Part shown: one piece after another, positions 53,585-62,475 of the stretch
Layout: every line of letters begins with the position of its first letter
Numbering within the stretch: the first letter of the stretch is position 1
From: Propionispora sp. 2/2-37
GTDB taxonomy: Bacteria; Bacillota; Negativicutes; Propionisporales; Propionisporaceae
Reading direction: 5' to 3'
Length of the DNA: 64,000 nt
Assembly (NCBI RefSeq): GCF_001298735.1
Contig: NZ_CYSP01000013.1
Location: 78,941-142,940, forward strand
The notes under the pieces: model-generated
What the model was told of the DNA's origin: nothing
The model's input: the letters and a program-made list of their open reading frames with translations, nothing else
Database searches by the model: none
Made by a program: the position numbers and the translations under genes

Positions 53585-54340
53585 GTGGATATGAAAAACG
53601 ACAATGAGCTTGCTATTTCAGGCATGCTGTCACCAAAACCCAACGAATCGTCGGTTGATTATGTTATTAACAGCATTAAAGAGTTACTGCTTACTAAAAA
53701 AATTGTGCCTGGTGACCGTTTGCCGGCAGAAATGGAGCTGGCCAAGCTATTGTCGGTCAGCCGGGGTTCGATCCGGGAAGCGATGAAAATTCTGTCGGCT
53801 TTTGGGATTGTGGAAATCAAGCGGGGCGATGGCACCTACGTCTCATCGGATATCGAAGGCAAAGTACTGTTTGATCCGCTGCTTTTCAGCTTTATTCTGT
53901 CAGCGCCCGAGTTTGACGAATTAAAAGAATTGCGCGTTTTACTGGAAAAGGACGTAATACGGCTGGCTATTAAAAATGCCGGAGAAGAGGATATAAAGTT
54001 ATTGAGGCAGTGTTATGAATCAATGGAAACATTAAAACATTCGGAAGATAAAAATTACGATGAGCTGCTGGCCTGTGATATGGAATTTCATTATATTCTC
54101 GGTAAATTGACCAAGAACAGACTTTTAGAAAAAATTTACCGCTTTGTAATGGAGTATTTTCAACCGTATACTTTACAGAGTATACGTAACCATACCTATT
54201 TTAGCCTGGAATCTAATGAGACGCACAAAAGGCTGCTGACCGCCGTAGAAGAACGCGATGCTGCTTCCGGAGAGTATGCAGTTGAAAATTCTATCCAAGT
54301 ATGGGAAGAATTGATTTTTAAATGCCGGCCGGAGGCGTGA
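53585..54340 (+). CDS. FadR-subfamily GntR transcriptional regulator
   Basis: This 251-residue regulator has an N-terminal winged helix (PGDRLPAEMELAKLLSVSRG and SIREAMKILSAFGIVEIKRGDGTYV) and a C-terminal FCD ligand domain (DMEFHYILGKLTKN, NETHKRLLTAVEERDA, whose His/Asp residues bind metal and a carboxylic acid). It is embedded in the operon and probably represses it and the MFS gene through the two 22-bp operators at 50632 and 50785. A pathway acid would be the inducer. GTG start at 53585; ATG 53591 is an alternative. Confidence 0.88.
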   Translation: MDMKNDNELAISGMLSPKPNESSVDYVINSIKELLLTKKIVPGDRLPAEMELAKLLSVSRGSIREAMKILSAFGIVEIKRGDGTYVSSDIEGKVLFDPLLFSFILSAPEFDELKELRVLLEKDVIRLAIKNAGEEDIKLLRQCYESMETLKHSEDKNYDELLACDMEFHYILGKLTKNRLLEKIYRFVMEYFQPYTLQSIRNHTYFSLESNETHKRLLTAVEERDAASGEYAVENSIQVWEELIFKCRPEA

Positions 54341-54408
54341 GTATCGCGTGTTTTTTAGGCAAGCAGTGACGATTCGTAATCTGTCTTTTGCGAAAAGGGG
54401 TGGATTCA

Positions 54409-55365
54409 GTGAAAATGGTTGTCTTAGACGGTTATACATTAAATCCGGGTGATTTGAGCTGGAGCGCTTTGGAAAGGATCGGGCAATGTACGGTATATGA
54501 CCGGACACCGGCCGATAAGATTATTGAACGTATTGGTGACGCCCAAATTGTTATTACCAATAAAACACCTATAACCCGAGAAATTTTTGCTGCATGTCCG
54601 CAAATCGGTTATGTCGGGGTATTGGCAACAGGATACAATGTAGTTGATGTCGCGGCCGCAAAGGAGCGAAATATTGTGGTGACCAATATCCCGACCTATG
54701 GTACCAGTGCCGTGTCCCAGTTCGTGTTTGCCTTACTTTTGGAAATCTGTCATCATGTAGGCGCTCATGATGCGGCAGTCCGCAGCGGACAGTGGGTGAA
54801 AAGCGGTGATTTTAGCTTTTGGAACTATCCGCTGATCGAATTAAAGGATAAAACTATGGGAATTATTGGTTTCGGCAGAATCGGGCAAGCCACGGCGCGG
54901 ATTGCCAATGCATTTGGCATGAAGGTGCTGGCGTATGACAACTCCCCGAACAAGACCTTGGAAACAGAATGGCTGCAATATGTGGAACTGGAAGAACTTT
55001 ATGCAAAAGCGGATGTGATCAGCCTGCATTGTCCGTTATTTCCGGCTACCCAGGGAATGATCAATGCCGCCTCTCTGGCGAAAATGAAACCCGGCGTGAT
55101 TATTATTAATACGTCGCGCGGACCGTTGATTGTGGAAAAAGACCTGGCAGCGGCGTTACAAAGCGGGCAGGTTTTTGCTGCTGCCTTCGATGTTGTGGAA
55201 ACCGAACCTATCCCGGCGGACAGCCCGCTGTTACAGGCTCCCCATTGCATTTTAACGCCGCATATTGCCTGGGCGCCTAAAGAATCACGGGCCCGGCTGC
55301 TGAATATTGCCGTAGAGAATATAACCGCTTATCTGGCCGGAAAACCGGTTAACGTGGTGAGTTAA
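54409..55365 (+). CDS. D-2-hydroxyacid dehydrogenase, glycerate dehydrogenase/hydroxypyruvate reductase type
   Basis: This NAD-dependent enzyme is about 318 residues, with the nucleotide loop GIIGFGRIGQATARIANAFG. The catalytic set is Arg in NTSRGPLI, Glu in VETEPIP and His in TPHIAWAPKESR. The ending APKESRARLLNIAVENI is common in glycerate dehydrogenases. It would reduce hydroxypyruvate to D-glycerate, which the kinase encoded next phosphorylates. I chose GTG 54409, six bases after GGGGTGG. Confidence 0.87.
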   Translation: MKMVVLDGYTLNPGDLSWSALERIGQCTVYDRTPADKIIERIGDAQIVITNKTPITREIFAACPQIGYVGVLATGYNVVDVAAAKERNIVVTNIPTYGTSAVSQFVFALLLEICHHVGAHDAAVRSGQWVKSGDFSFWNYPLIELKDKTMGIIGFGRIGQATARIANAFGMKVLAYDNSPNKTLETEWLQYVELEELYAKADVISLHCPLFPATQGMINAASLAKMKPGVIIINTSRGPLIVEKDLAAALQSGQVFAAAFDVVETEPIPADSPLLQAPHCILTPHIAWAPKESRARLLNIAVENITAYLAGKPVNVVS

Positions 55366-55387
55366 TAAGTTAATAAAGCGTTTTTAG

Positions 55388-55450
55388 GGAAATCATGTCT
55401 GCAGGGGAGTGTTGAGGCCAATGCTTTGCAAGGCATGATTTTCCATTTTT
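55388..55450 (+). terminator. Hairpin between dehydrogenase and kinase genes
   Basis: GGAAATCATG (55388-55397) pairs with CATGATTTTCC (55433-55443), followed by ATTTTTAAG. The T-rich tail suggests partial termination within the operon. Confidence 0.5.
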
Positions 55451-55468
55451 AAGCAAAGGAGGGGGAGT

Positions 55469-56716
55469 ATGGGCAATATCCATCAGGATGCCGAGACTAT
55501 GATACGGCAGGGCATTACTGCCGTGTTGCCGCAGGCGGCTGTCAAAGAAGCTCTGCAGGGGAGGCAATTCCCGGGACGGGTGTATCTGGTGGCAATCGGA
55601 AAGGCCGCCTATGCTATGGCCAAGGCGGCTCAGGAAGTGTTGGCGGAACCGATTACGGCCGGTGTGGTTATTACAAAATACGGCCATGCGCAAGGGGCTT
55701 TGACCGGTATGGATATTATCGAAGCGGGGCACCCGGTGCCGGACGAAAATACGCTGCTGGGAACGGAAAAAGTGCTGGACATGGTCAGTAGCCTTAAGAG
55801 GGAAGATACGGTGTTATTTCTGGTGTCGGGAGGAGGCTCCGCCTTGTTTGAAAAACCGGTCGACGGGGTAACGCTTGCTGATCTCAGCCGGATAACCGGT
55901 CAGTTGTTGGCCAGTGGTGCCGGTATTGTAGAGATCAATACTATCCGCAAACGGTTGTCCGGGGTAAAGGGGGGCCGGTTTGCACAAGCCTGCCGTCCGG
56001 CCGGCATGGTGTCCATCGTGTTGTCCGATGTACTGGGAGACCGGCCGGATATGATTGCATCCGGTCCGGCGTGTGCCGATCAGTCAACAGCGGAAGAGGC
56101 ACTGGCCATTATCAAGAAATATAAATTAGTTCTGCCCGAACCTGTTTTGGCAAAACTCCGGGTCGAAACCCCGAAGCGGATCGATCATGTGGAAACGATA
56201 GTTACCGGCAGTGTCCGGTTTCTTTGTTCGCACATGGCCGGGATAGCCCGGGGATTAGGCTATCAGCCCTGGATTCTTACCACACAGATGGATTGTGAAG
56301 CCAAAGAAGGCGGCAGGTTCCTGGCGGCTATTGCGAAAGCGATTTCCGACGGAACGAGTTCGTTTGTGCGCCCCTGTGCCATTATTGCCGGCGGGGAGAC
56401 GGTGGTCACTGTAACCGGGCAGGGGAAAGGCGGGCGGAATCAGGAGTTTGCCCTGGCTGCTGCCGAAGAAATTGCCGGTTTACCCGATACCCTTATTTTT
56501 TCCCTGGGGTCGGATGGAACGGATGGTCCGACTGACGCGGCAGGCGGTTTAGTTGACGGGCAGACAAAGGTTCGTTTATTGGAGAAAAAAATAAAAATCG
56601 GGGAATATCTTAGCGATAATAATGCGTATCATGCCCTGCTGGCGTCCGAAGGACTGATTTTTACCGGGCCAACGGGAACCAATGTCAATGATGTGGCGGT
56701 GCTTCTGTGTAAATGA
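55469..56716 (+). CDS. gckA: Glycerate 2-kinase, GckA/MOFRL type
   Basis: This 415-residue enzyme of the DUF4147-MOFRL family has VSGGGSALFE, NTIRKRLSGVKGGRFA and SDVLGDRPDMIASGP in the N-terminal domain. AGGETVVTVTGQGKGGRNQEFALAA and SLGSDGTDGPTDAAGG follow in the MOFRL domain. It phosphorylates D-glycerate to 2-phosphoglycerate, which enters lower glycolysis. It completes the hydroxypyruvate-glycerate-2-phosphoglycerate branch. ATG with AAGGAGGGGG. The 154 bases after it show no gene. Confidence 0.92.
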   Translation: MGNIHQDAETMIRQGITAVLPQAAVKEALQGRQFPGRVYLVAIGKAAYAMAKAAQEVLAEPITAGVVITKYGHAQGALTGMDIIEAGHPVPDENTLLGTEKVLDMVSSLKREDTVLFLVSGGGSALFEKPVDGVTLADLSRITGQLLASGAGIVEINTIRKRLSGVKGGRFAQACRPAGMVSIVLSDVLGDRPDMIASGPACADQSTAEEALAIIKKYKLVLPEPVLAKLRVETPKRIDHVETIVTGSVRFLCSHMAGIARGLGYQPWILTTQMDCEAKEGGRFLAAIAKAISDGTSSFVRPCAIIAGGETVVTVTGQGKGGRNQEFALAAAEEIAGLPDTLIFSLGSDGTDGPTDAAGGLVDGQTKVRLLEKKIKIGEYLSDNNAYHALLASEGLIFTGPTGTNVNDVAVLLCK

Positions 56717-56870
56717 CAGGTTGTTATTCTTCCAGCATAATACGGAGGATTTGCGGTCGGTTTCCTGCATGCCGTGGTAAGTCCGGAATCCTGCAAAAAC
56801 GGACTTCACCGGCAGGAAATAAACCTGCTGCAGTAAAGAGAGACTGCAGAGCGGAAGGAAGAAGTTCAGG

Positions 56871-58211
56871 TTACCCCAGAACTTCCTGCAGGCATTCATG
56901 GCAAACCGAGACTACAAAATCCATTTCCCCGCGATTGATGACCAGGGGTGGATTAAAATACAGCACATCCCCCAGCGGGCGGAGGAGAACACCTTTTTTC
57001 AGAGCCTTTTTGTAGATTTGATAACCGATGCGCTGTTTGGCAGAAAAGGATTTTTTACCGGAACGGTCGGCTACCAGTTCAATGGCATTGATTAAACCGG
57101 TGGAGCGGATATCGCCGACATGAGGGTGGGAACTCAATGTTTCGTGCACCAACCGGTGAAAATATCCGGCATTTTCATTGGCTTTTTCCAAAATTTTTTC
57201 TTCCTGCATGATGCTGAGCACTGCGTTGGCCGCCGCACAGGCCAGGGGATTGCCGCTATAGGTATGACTGTGCAGGAAGGCCTTGCCGGCGCTGTAGTCG
57301 TCGTAAAAGGCATCATAGAGGGTTTGGGTGGTTACAACGAGGGCCATGGGCATATAGCCGCCGGTCAGCCCTTTGGACAGGCAGAGCATATCCGGGGAAA
57401 TACCGGCCTGGTCGCAGGCAAACATACTGCCGGTTCGGCCGAAGCCTGTAGCAATTTCGTCGGCGATCAGATGTACCTGATAGTGGTCACAGGCCTGACG
57501 AAGTTTTCTGAGGTAGGCCGGAGGATACATTTTCATCCCGGCGGCAGCCTGCACGAGCGGTTCGGCTATAAACGCGCAGACTTCATGGGCATGCTCGGCA
57601 AAAGCCTGCTCTGCTGCCAAAAAACATTCCGCATTACAGCTTTCACGGTGCTTGCCGTACCGGCAACGGTAGCAGTCCGGTCCGTCTACCCGGATAATGT
57701 CGAGCAATAACGGTTTATACATCTGGGAATATAAGTCAACTCCGCTAACGGATAAGGCGCCTACCGTTTCACCGTGGTATGCATCGCTAAGGGCCATAAA
57801 CCGTGTTTTTTGCGGACTGCCTGTTTGGTGGTGATACTGAAAACTCATTTTCAGGGCTGCTTCAACCGCGGAAGAACCGTTATCCGTAAAGAAAAACTTA
57901 GTCAGTCCGGCCGGAAGGATACCGGTAAGACGTTCGCAAAGTTCAATGGCCGGCCTATGGGAAAAATTAGCAAAAATAACATGTTCCAACTGGTCGAGCT
58001 GTTTTTTTACCGCGTTGTTAATACGCCGGTTACAGTGTCCCAGGAGATTGCACCACCAGGAACTGACAACATCGGCATAGCGGTTGCCATAAATGTCGTA
58101 CAGGTATATGCCCTGGGCGTGATCGATGATAATGGGCGGCAATTCCTCGTAGTCTTTCATTTGTGAGCAGGGATGCCAAATGTGCTCTATATCTTTTCGG
58201 GCGAGATTCAT
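56871..58211 (-). CDS. bioA: Adenosylmethionine-8-amino-7-oxononanoate aminotransferase
   Basis: This 446-residue class III PLP enzyme begins with HIWHPCSQMKDYEELPPIII and has VSSWWCNLLGHCNRRIN, DEIATGFGRTGSMFA and the PLP lysine in LCLSKGLTGGYMPMALV. The SWWCNLLGH and HPCSQM signatures separate BioA from other omega-aminotransferases. It converts KAPA to 7,8-diaminononanoate with S-adenosylmethionine as amino donor. Two bases follow the bioD stop. Confidence 0.95.
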   Translation of the reverse strand: MNLARKDIEHIWHPCSQMKDYEELPPIIIDHAQGIYLYDIYGNRYADVVSSWWCNLLGHCNRRINNAVKKQLDQLEHVIFANFSHRPAIELCERLTGILPAGLTKFFFTDNGSSAVEAALKMSFQYHHQTGSPQKTRFMALSDAYHGETVGALSVSGVDLYSQMYKPLLLDIIRVDGPDCYRCRYGKHRESCNAECFLAAEQAFAEHAHEVCAFIAEPLVQAAAGMKMYPPAYLRKLRQACDHYQVHLIADEIATGFGRTGSMFACDQAGISPDMLCLSKGLTGGYMPMALVVTTQTLYDAFYDDYSAGKAFLHSHTYSGNPLACAAANAVLSIMQEEKILEKANENAGYFHRLVHETLSSHPHVGDIRSTGLINAIELVADRSGKKSFSAKQRIGYQIYKKALKKGVLLRPLGDVLYFNPPLVINRGEMDFVVSVCHECLQEVLG

Positions 58212-58213
58212 GT

Positions 58214-58903
58214 TTAAAATACCTCCTTATAAAGACCGCACAAGGCAGCCGTATCCAGCGTAACATTGCCGGCATGGTCGCCGACACAGGCAATTACAGG
58301 CAGCTTCAGAAGGCGTTCGATACAGGCCTTGTTGTCCCGGTGCAAATAACTGGCAGTATCAAAGTGATTAAGAATAATGCCTTTGACCGTTAGTCCCTGG
58401 CTTTGGGCATAATGCACCGTTACGACGGTGCTGTTGATGGAACCCAGTCCGGATGGGGCTACAATCAATACATCAAGTTGCAGCAGTTTTATAATATCTG
58501 TCTGCATGAGAAGCTTATCGTCCAGACGCAGGGGACAGACGATGCCGCCGCAGCCTTCCACGGTGAGATAATCATACATTTTCGTAAACCGGATAAAATC
58601 GGCAAGGATAACACCGCTTTCGATGGGATGCTGTTCGATTTGTGCCGCCAGATGGGGCGATACGGCTGTCCGATACATATAAGAGGTTAACGAACGTGCC
58701 GGAACCTCCAGCCCTGCGGTTTTGGCCACATAGCTACAGTCGCCGGGCACCCATTCGCCGTTTATATGCTCTGCGCCGCTTAGGGCAGGCTTATAGTAGC
58801 CTGCGTTTAGGCCGTCGTCGCGCAGCTTTTTGACAAGCAGAGCCGTAATGTAGGTTTTACCTATATCCGTCCCGGTTGCTGTAATAAAAATACCTTTACT
58901 CAT
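58214..58903 (-). CDS. bioD: Dethiobiotin synthetase
   Basis: This 229-residue ATPase opens MSKGIFITATGTDIGKTYITALLVKKL, the P-loop that fits BioD (ATGTDIGKT). YKPALSGAEHINGEWVPGD, VEGCGGIVCPL and VAPSGLGSINSTV follow. It closes the ureido ring of dethiobiotin. First gene of bioDA, behind a BirA box. bioB is not in the window. Confidence 0.95.
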   Translation of the reverse strand: MSKGIFITATGTDIGKTYITALLVKKLRDDGLNAGYYKPALSGAEHINGEWVPGDCSYVAKTAGLEVPARSLTSYMYRTAVSPHLAAQIEQHPIESGVILADFIRFTKMYDYLTVEGCGGIVCPLRLDDKLLMQTDIIKLLQLDVLIVAPSGLGSINSTVVTVHYAQSQGLTVKGIILNHFDTASYLHRDNKACIERLLKLPVIACVGDHAGNVTLDTAALCGLYKEVF

Positions 58904-59017
58904 AGCAGGTCACCTCGGAAAATAAGTTACGCCGCAATCATAAGAAGAACGGACGAGAAATCCGGTAATTTACCGGATGGCCGTGTTTGCCCGCAACGGG
59001 ATTGCGGTGTTAGAATT

Positions 59018-59070
59018 ATTATAACGCTTACTTTCGTATTGTCAACAACTACTAATTTTATGGTTGACAA
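59018..59070 (-). promoter_or_regulatory. BirA operator and promoter of bioDA
   Basis: TTGTCAAC (59039-59046) and GTTGACAA (59063-59070) are separated by 16 bases, a BirA-type palindrome with C/G at the variable position. On the minus strand TTGACA (59040-59045) inside it and TATAAT (59018-59023), 16 bases further, form a strong promoter. The operator covers the -35 box. Confidence 0.85.
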
Positions 59071-59203
59071 TACGGAGCTGTTCTGGGATAAGGAGGGGAA
59101 GCTGCCGAACAAGTAGATAAGATCGCTTGGACAGGAAGAACTGCGGTATTACAGGAAAGTGGGGAAAATGTGCACATGAACACCATATAATGAGGGAGAT
59201 GGA

Positions 59204-60148
59204 ATGATGAAAATTTCCATTGTAGAGCCGCTGGGAGTGGCTAAAGAAAAAATTATGCAGATAGCTGCCGAGAAACTAGGCAGTCAGGCGGAAGTGATAT
59301 ATTATGACACGGCACCTGCCGGCACAGGGGAAGTCGTCGCCAGGTCGGAGGATGCTGATATTGTGGTTTTGGCGAATATGCCTTACCGTAGGGAAATCAT
59401 CGAAAAATGTTCAAAGCTGAAAATGCTCTCGGTGGCCTTTACCGGGGTTGATCATATTGATATGTCCTATTGTCAGGAAAGGAAAATCATGGTGTGCAAC
59501 TGTGCGGGTTATTCCAATGAAGCGGTGAGTGAACTGGTATTTTCCCTGGTATTGGGGTTGTACCGCCGGATTATTGCCTGCCATAATGCCGTGAAGCAGG
59601 GGAAAACAAGGGAAGGGCTGATTGGGCTCGAATTGTCGGGCAAAAAATTCGGGATTGTTGGTACCGGGGCTATTGGGCTGAAGGTAGCGGCCCTGGCGAA
59701 GGCTTTTGGCTGTGAAATATTTGCCTACAGCCGGACCAAAAAGGCGGATGCCGGTGTCCAATATGTTGATCTGGATACATTGATGGCGGTTTGCGATATT
59801 GTATCGCTGCATGTACCGCTGACCAGCGGTACCAAAGGGCTGATCAATGCAGAAAAACTGGCACTGATGAAACCCAATGCGATATTAATTAATACTGCCA
59901 GAGGGCCGGTGGTTGATTCGGAAGCATTGGCGGCTGTATTAAAGCAAGGCAAAATAGCCGGGGCGGCCCTTGATGTCTTCGAGCAGGAACCGCCGATTCC
60001 GGCGTCTCATCCCCTGCTGCAGGTTTCCAATGTCATTTTGGCGCCGCATATCGGTTTTGCCACAGAGGAGGCATTAGAAAAAAGAGCGATTATTGCTTTT
60101 GAGAATGTCAGACAATGGCTGGCCGGCACACCGCAGAACGTAATATAG
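59204..60148 (+). CDS. D-isomer 2-hydroxyacid dehydrogenase, substrate unknown
   Basis: This 314-residue NAD-dependent dehydrogenase has GIVGTGAIGLKVAALAKAFG, Arg in NTARGPVVDSEAL, Glu in FEQEPPIP and His in APHIGFATEEALEKR. It resembles phosphoglycerate or 2-hydroxyacid (lactate, hydroxypyruvate) dehydrogenases without the ACT domain of SerA. Two ATGs (59204, 59207) follow GAGGGAG. It is divergent from bioDA and not in the apionate-type operon, so I do not assign a pathway. Confidence 0.82.
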   Translation: MMKISIVEPLGVAKEKIMQIAAEKLGSQAEVIYYDTAPAGTGEVVARSEDADIVVLANMPYRREIIEKCSKLKMLSVAFTGVDHIDMSYCQERKIMVCNCAGYSNEAVSELVFSLVLGLYRRIIACHNAVKQGKTREGLIGLELSGKKFGIVGTGAIGLKVAALAKAFGCEIFAYSRTKKADAGVQYVDLDTLMAVCDIVSLHVPLTSGTKGLINAEKLALMKPNAILINTARGPVVDSEALAAVLKQGKIAGAALDVFEQEPPIPASHPLLQVSNVILAPHIGFATEEALEKRAIIAFENVRQWLAGTPQNVI

Positions 60149-60624
60149 AGAAGGTGAATCCACCATGACACACGGTATTCTGGGAAAAGCGAATGGAAAA
60201 TATCCGGCATGGACTGGAGCGGATTAATACATAGTTCCACGCCGGAGTAGGTGCAAACGGGTTTTGTTTACCGAACGAAGGTCACGCCAGATTAAACTGC
60301 TTTCCAGCTTAGGCCGGAAAGCAGTTTTTGGTGCAAGGCATAAATACTCGGCAAGGGAGCGTCAATCAACTCATTCTGGTTAGCATCGCTAACCTCCAGC
60401 GCATCCGCGTTTAACTCCGGGAACAGGTTCATAAGCATAGATATATTACGATGTACTGGTTGGCAAATCAATTTATTATAAAGTTAACACCCGCTGAACG
60501 GTGTAGGCTTTTGCTTAACCGGGGCCGTTTATGGTAAGATATGACTGTTAAATAAATATGGTGATATTTGAGCAAGTACGTATGTCTCAGCTGAAATGAT
60601 TGTATCATGCTAACGGAGGTCTCT
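60149..60624 (+). other. 476-base intergenic stretch with one terminator
   Basis: AAACTGCTTTCC (60294-60305) pairs with GGAAAGCAGTTT (60316-60327), followed by TTGG, and ends the dehydrogenase transcript. A minus-strand frame of 48 codons (60292-60438) and a 20-codon plus-strand frame at 60165 exist, but neither resembles a known protein. The rest shows no structure I can name. Confidence 0.5.
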
Positions 60625-62376
60625 ATGTCTATTTGGCTAAAATTTTTGCAGTATTATAAGCCGTATCGGCGGCTATTTTTTACCGACTTAGTCTGTGCAT
60701 CAGGAGTTGCCCTGGTGGACATTACTTTTCCTCAGGTTCTGTACTATCTTACCCACAGCGTTTTTACCAGGAGTGCGGCAGAGATCCGGGCAGTACTGTT
60801 GCTGATTCTTGCGGGCATGACGGTGCTGTACGGTATCCGGTATTTTTGCCAGTATTATATAACCACCTGGGGGCACATTATGGGGGCGCGGATGGAAAGC
60901 GATATGCGCCAGGATCTGTTTGATCACTATCAGCGGCTTTCTTTTTCTTATTACGATCGTAACAATACCGGCGAAATGATGTCCAAGCTGGTATCCGACT
61001 TGTTTGACATTTCGGAACTGGCCCACCATGGACCGGAGAATCTATTCATTTGCAGTCTGAAAATTCTTGGTTCCTTCGCCCTGTTGCTATTTCTCAATGT
61101 CAAAATGACCTTGATTCTGTTTGGTGTTACACTGTTGATGATTGGTTTCAGCATTTATAAAAACCGGAAGATGAAAGCCGTTTTTATGGACAACCGGAAA
61201 AAGATTGCCGGAGTTAATTCGCGGGTACAGGACAGTCTTTCCGGCATTCGTGTGGTTAAGTCATTTGCCAATGAAGAACTGGAACGGGAAAAATTCTGCG
61301 ACAGTAATCTGCAGTTTTTAGATTCAAAAGTGGAAAGCTATCGCATTATGGGAAGTTTTCACGCGGGAAACGGTTTATTTCAGGGATTATTGTATACGGC
61401 GGTATTGGTCAGTGGCGGTTTTTTTGTTGCCGAGGGGACGCTGGAAGTTTCCGCCCTGGCCGTCTATGCCTTGTATATCGGGATTTTTATGAATCCTATT
61501 GATGTGCTTATTAACTTTACAGAACAGTTCCAAAAAGGTTATTCCGGTTTTCAACGCTTTGTGGAAGTTGTGAATACAATACCGGAAGTGCTGGAAAAAC
61601 CGGATGCCCTGCCGTTGGGCAATGTCATAGGGCATATTGAATACCGCGACGTTTCTTTCCGCTATAACCATGATACCCAGGTGCTGGACGGAGTGGATAT
61701 TGTCATTGACGCCGGCAAAACAGTGGCTTTAGTGGGACCGTCAGGCGGCGGCAAGACCACCTTGTGTTCGCTGTTGCCGCGTTTTTATGATGTCAGCAGT
61801 GGTGCGGTGCTGATTGACGGCAAGGACGTCCGGGATGTTACCTTAAAATCATTGCGCAGTGCCATCGGAATTGTGCAGCAGGATGTGTATATGTTTGCCG
61901 GTACGATACGGGAAAATATTGCTTACGGCAAGCCGGGGGCTACGGATGAAGAAGTCATCGAGGCGGCAAAAAACGCCAATATCCATGAGTTTATCACCGG
62001 ACTTGCCGACGGCTATAACAGCTATGTAGGTGAGCGGGGGACCCGGCTTTCCGGGGGGCAAAAACAGCGGATTGCCATTGCCCGCGTATTTTTGAAGAAC
62101 CCCGGCATTCTGATTCTGGATGAAGCCACCTCCGCGCTGGATAACGAGAGTGAGCGCTACATCCAGGCTTCGCTGGAGCGCCTTTCCCGAAACCGGACAA
62201 CCATTGTGGTAGCCCACCGGCTCAGTACCATCCGCAACGCCGATGAGATCATTGTGATTAACCATAACGGTATTCAGGAACGGGGCAGTCATGAAACCCT
62301 GCTGGCTCAAAACGGCCTCTATGCCAAATATTATAATATGCAGTTTGAAGGGCTGGATGAATTGCAGAACGGATAA
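60625..62376 (+). CDS. ABC exporter, MsbA/LmrA-like half-transporter
   Basis: This protein is about 583 residues, with six membrane helices (about 15-300) followed by an ATPase domain. Walker A is GPSGGGKTT, signature LSGGQKQR, Walker B ILILDEATSALD, H-loop VAHRLST. The intracellular loop FDHYQRLSFSYYDRNNTGEMMSKL is characteristic of MsbA-type exporters of lipids, drugs or peptides. The ATG at 60625 lies behind ACGGAGG. It has no partner gene, so it probably works as a homodimer. Substrate unknown. Confidence 0.9.
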   Translation: MSIWLKFLQYYKPYRRLFFTDLVCASGVALVDITFPQVLYYLTHSVFTRSAAEIRAVLLLILAGMTVLYGIRYFCQYYITTWGHIMGARMESDMRQDLFDHYQRLSFSYYDRNNTGEMMSKLVSDLFDISELAHHGPENLFICSLKILGSFALLLFLNVKMTLILFGVTLLMIGFSIYKNRKMKAVFMDNRKKIAGVNSRVQDSLSGIRVVKSFANEELEREKFCDSNLQFLDSKVESYRIMGSFHAGNGLFQGLLYTAVLVSGGFFVAEGTLEVSALAVYALYIGIFMNPIDVLINFTEQFQKGYSGFQRFVEVVNTIPEVLEKPDALPLGNVIGHIEYRDVSFRYNHDTQVLDGVDIVIDAGKTVALVGPSGGGKTTLCSLLPRFYDVSSGAVLIDGKDVRDVTLKSLRSAIGIVQQDVYMFAGTIRENIAYGKPGATDEEVIEAAKNANIHEFITGLADGYNSYVGERGTRLSGGQKQRIAIARVFLKNPGILILDEATSALDNESERYIQASLERLSRNRTTIVVAHRLSTIRNADEIIVINHNGIQERGSHETLLAQNGLYAKYYNMQFEGLDELQNG

Positions 62377-62402
62377 CAGGAGCAAACTGCTTTTCTAAAA
62401 TC

Positions 62403-62441
62403 AGAACCGCTATTCGTCTTTACTGGACAAATAGCGGTTCT
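62403..62441. terminator. Hairpin between convergent genes
   Basis: AGAACCGCTATT (62403-62414) and AATAGCGGTTCT (62430-62441) form a perfect 12-bp stem between the ABC exporter gene and the Tat-exported protein gene. It has no strong T run but is well placed as a two-way terminator. Confidence 0.6.
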
Positions 62442-62475
62442 CAGAAGCTGGTTTAGGGCAGTGCCGGAGGGGTGG

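Noticed and set aside
50833..56716. Sulfoquinovose transketolase (sulfo-TK) pathway
   Set aside because: A split transketolase fits, but no SF isomerase, SE isomerase or sulfoacetaldehyde enzyme is present, while an ApnO-like and a glycerate kinase gene are.
57120..57710. 196-codon plus-strand frame
   Set aside because: Antisense of bioA, whose signatures are clear.
60292..60438. 48-codon minus-strand frame in the gap after the dehydrogenase gene
   Set aside because: Reads like plausible protein but contains the terminator stem, lacks a ribosome site, and matches no family.
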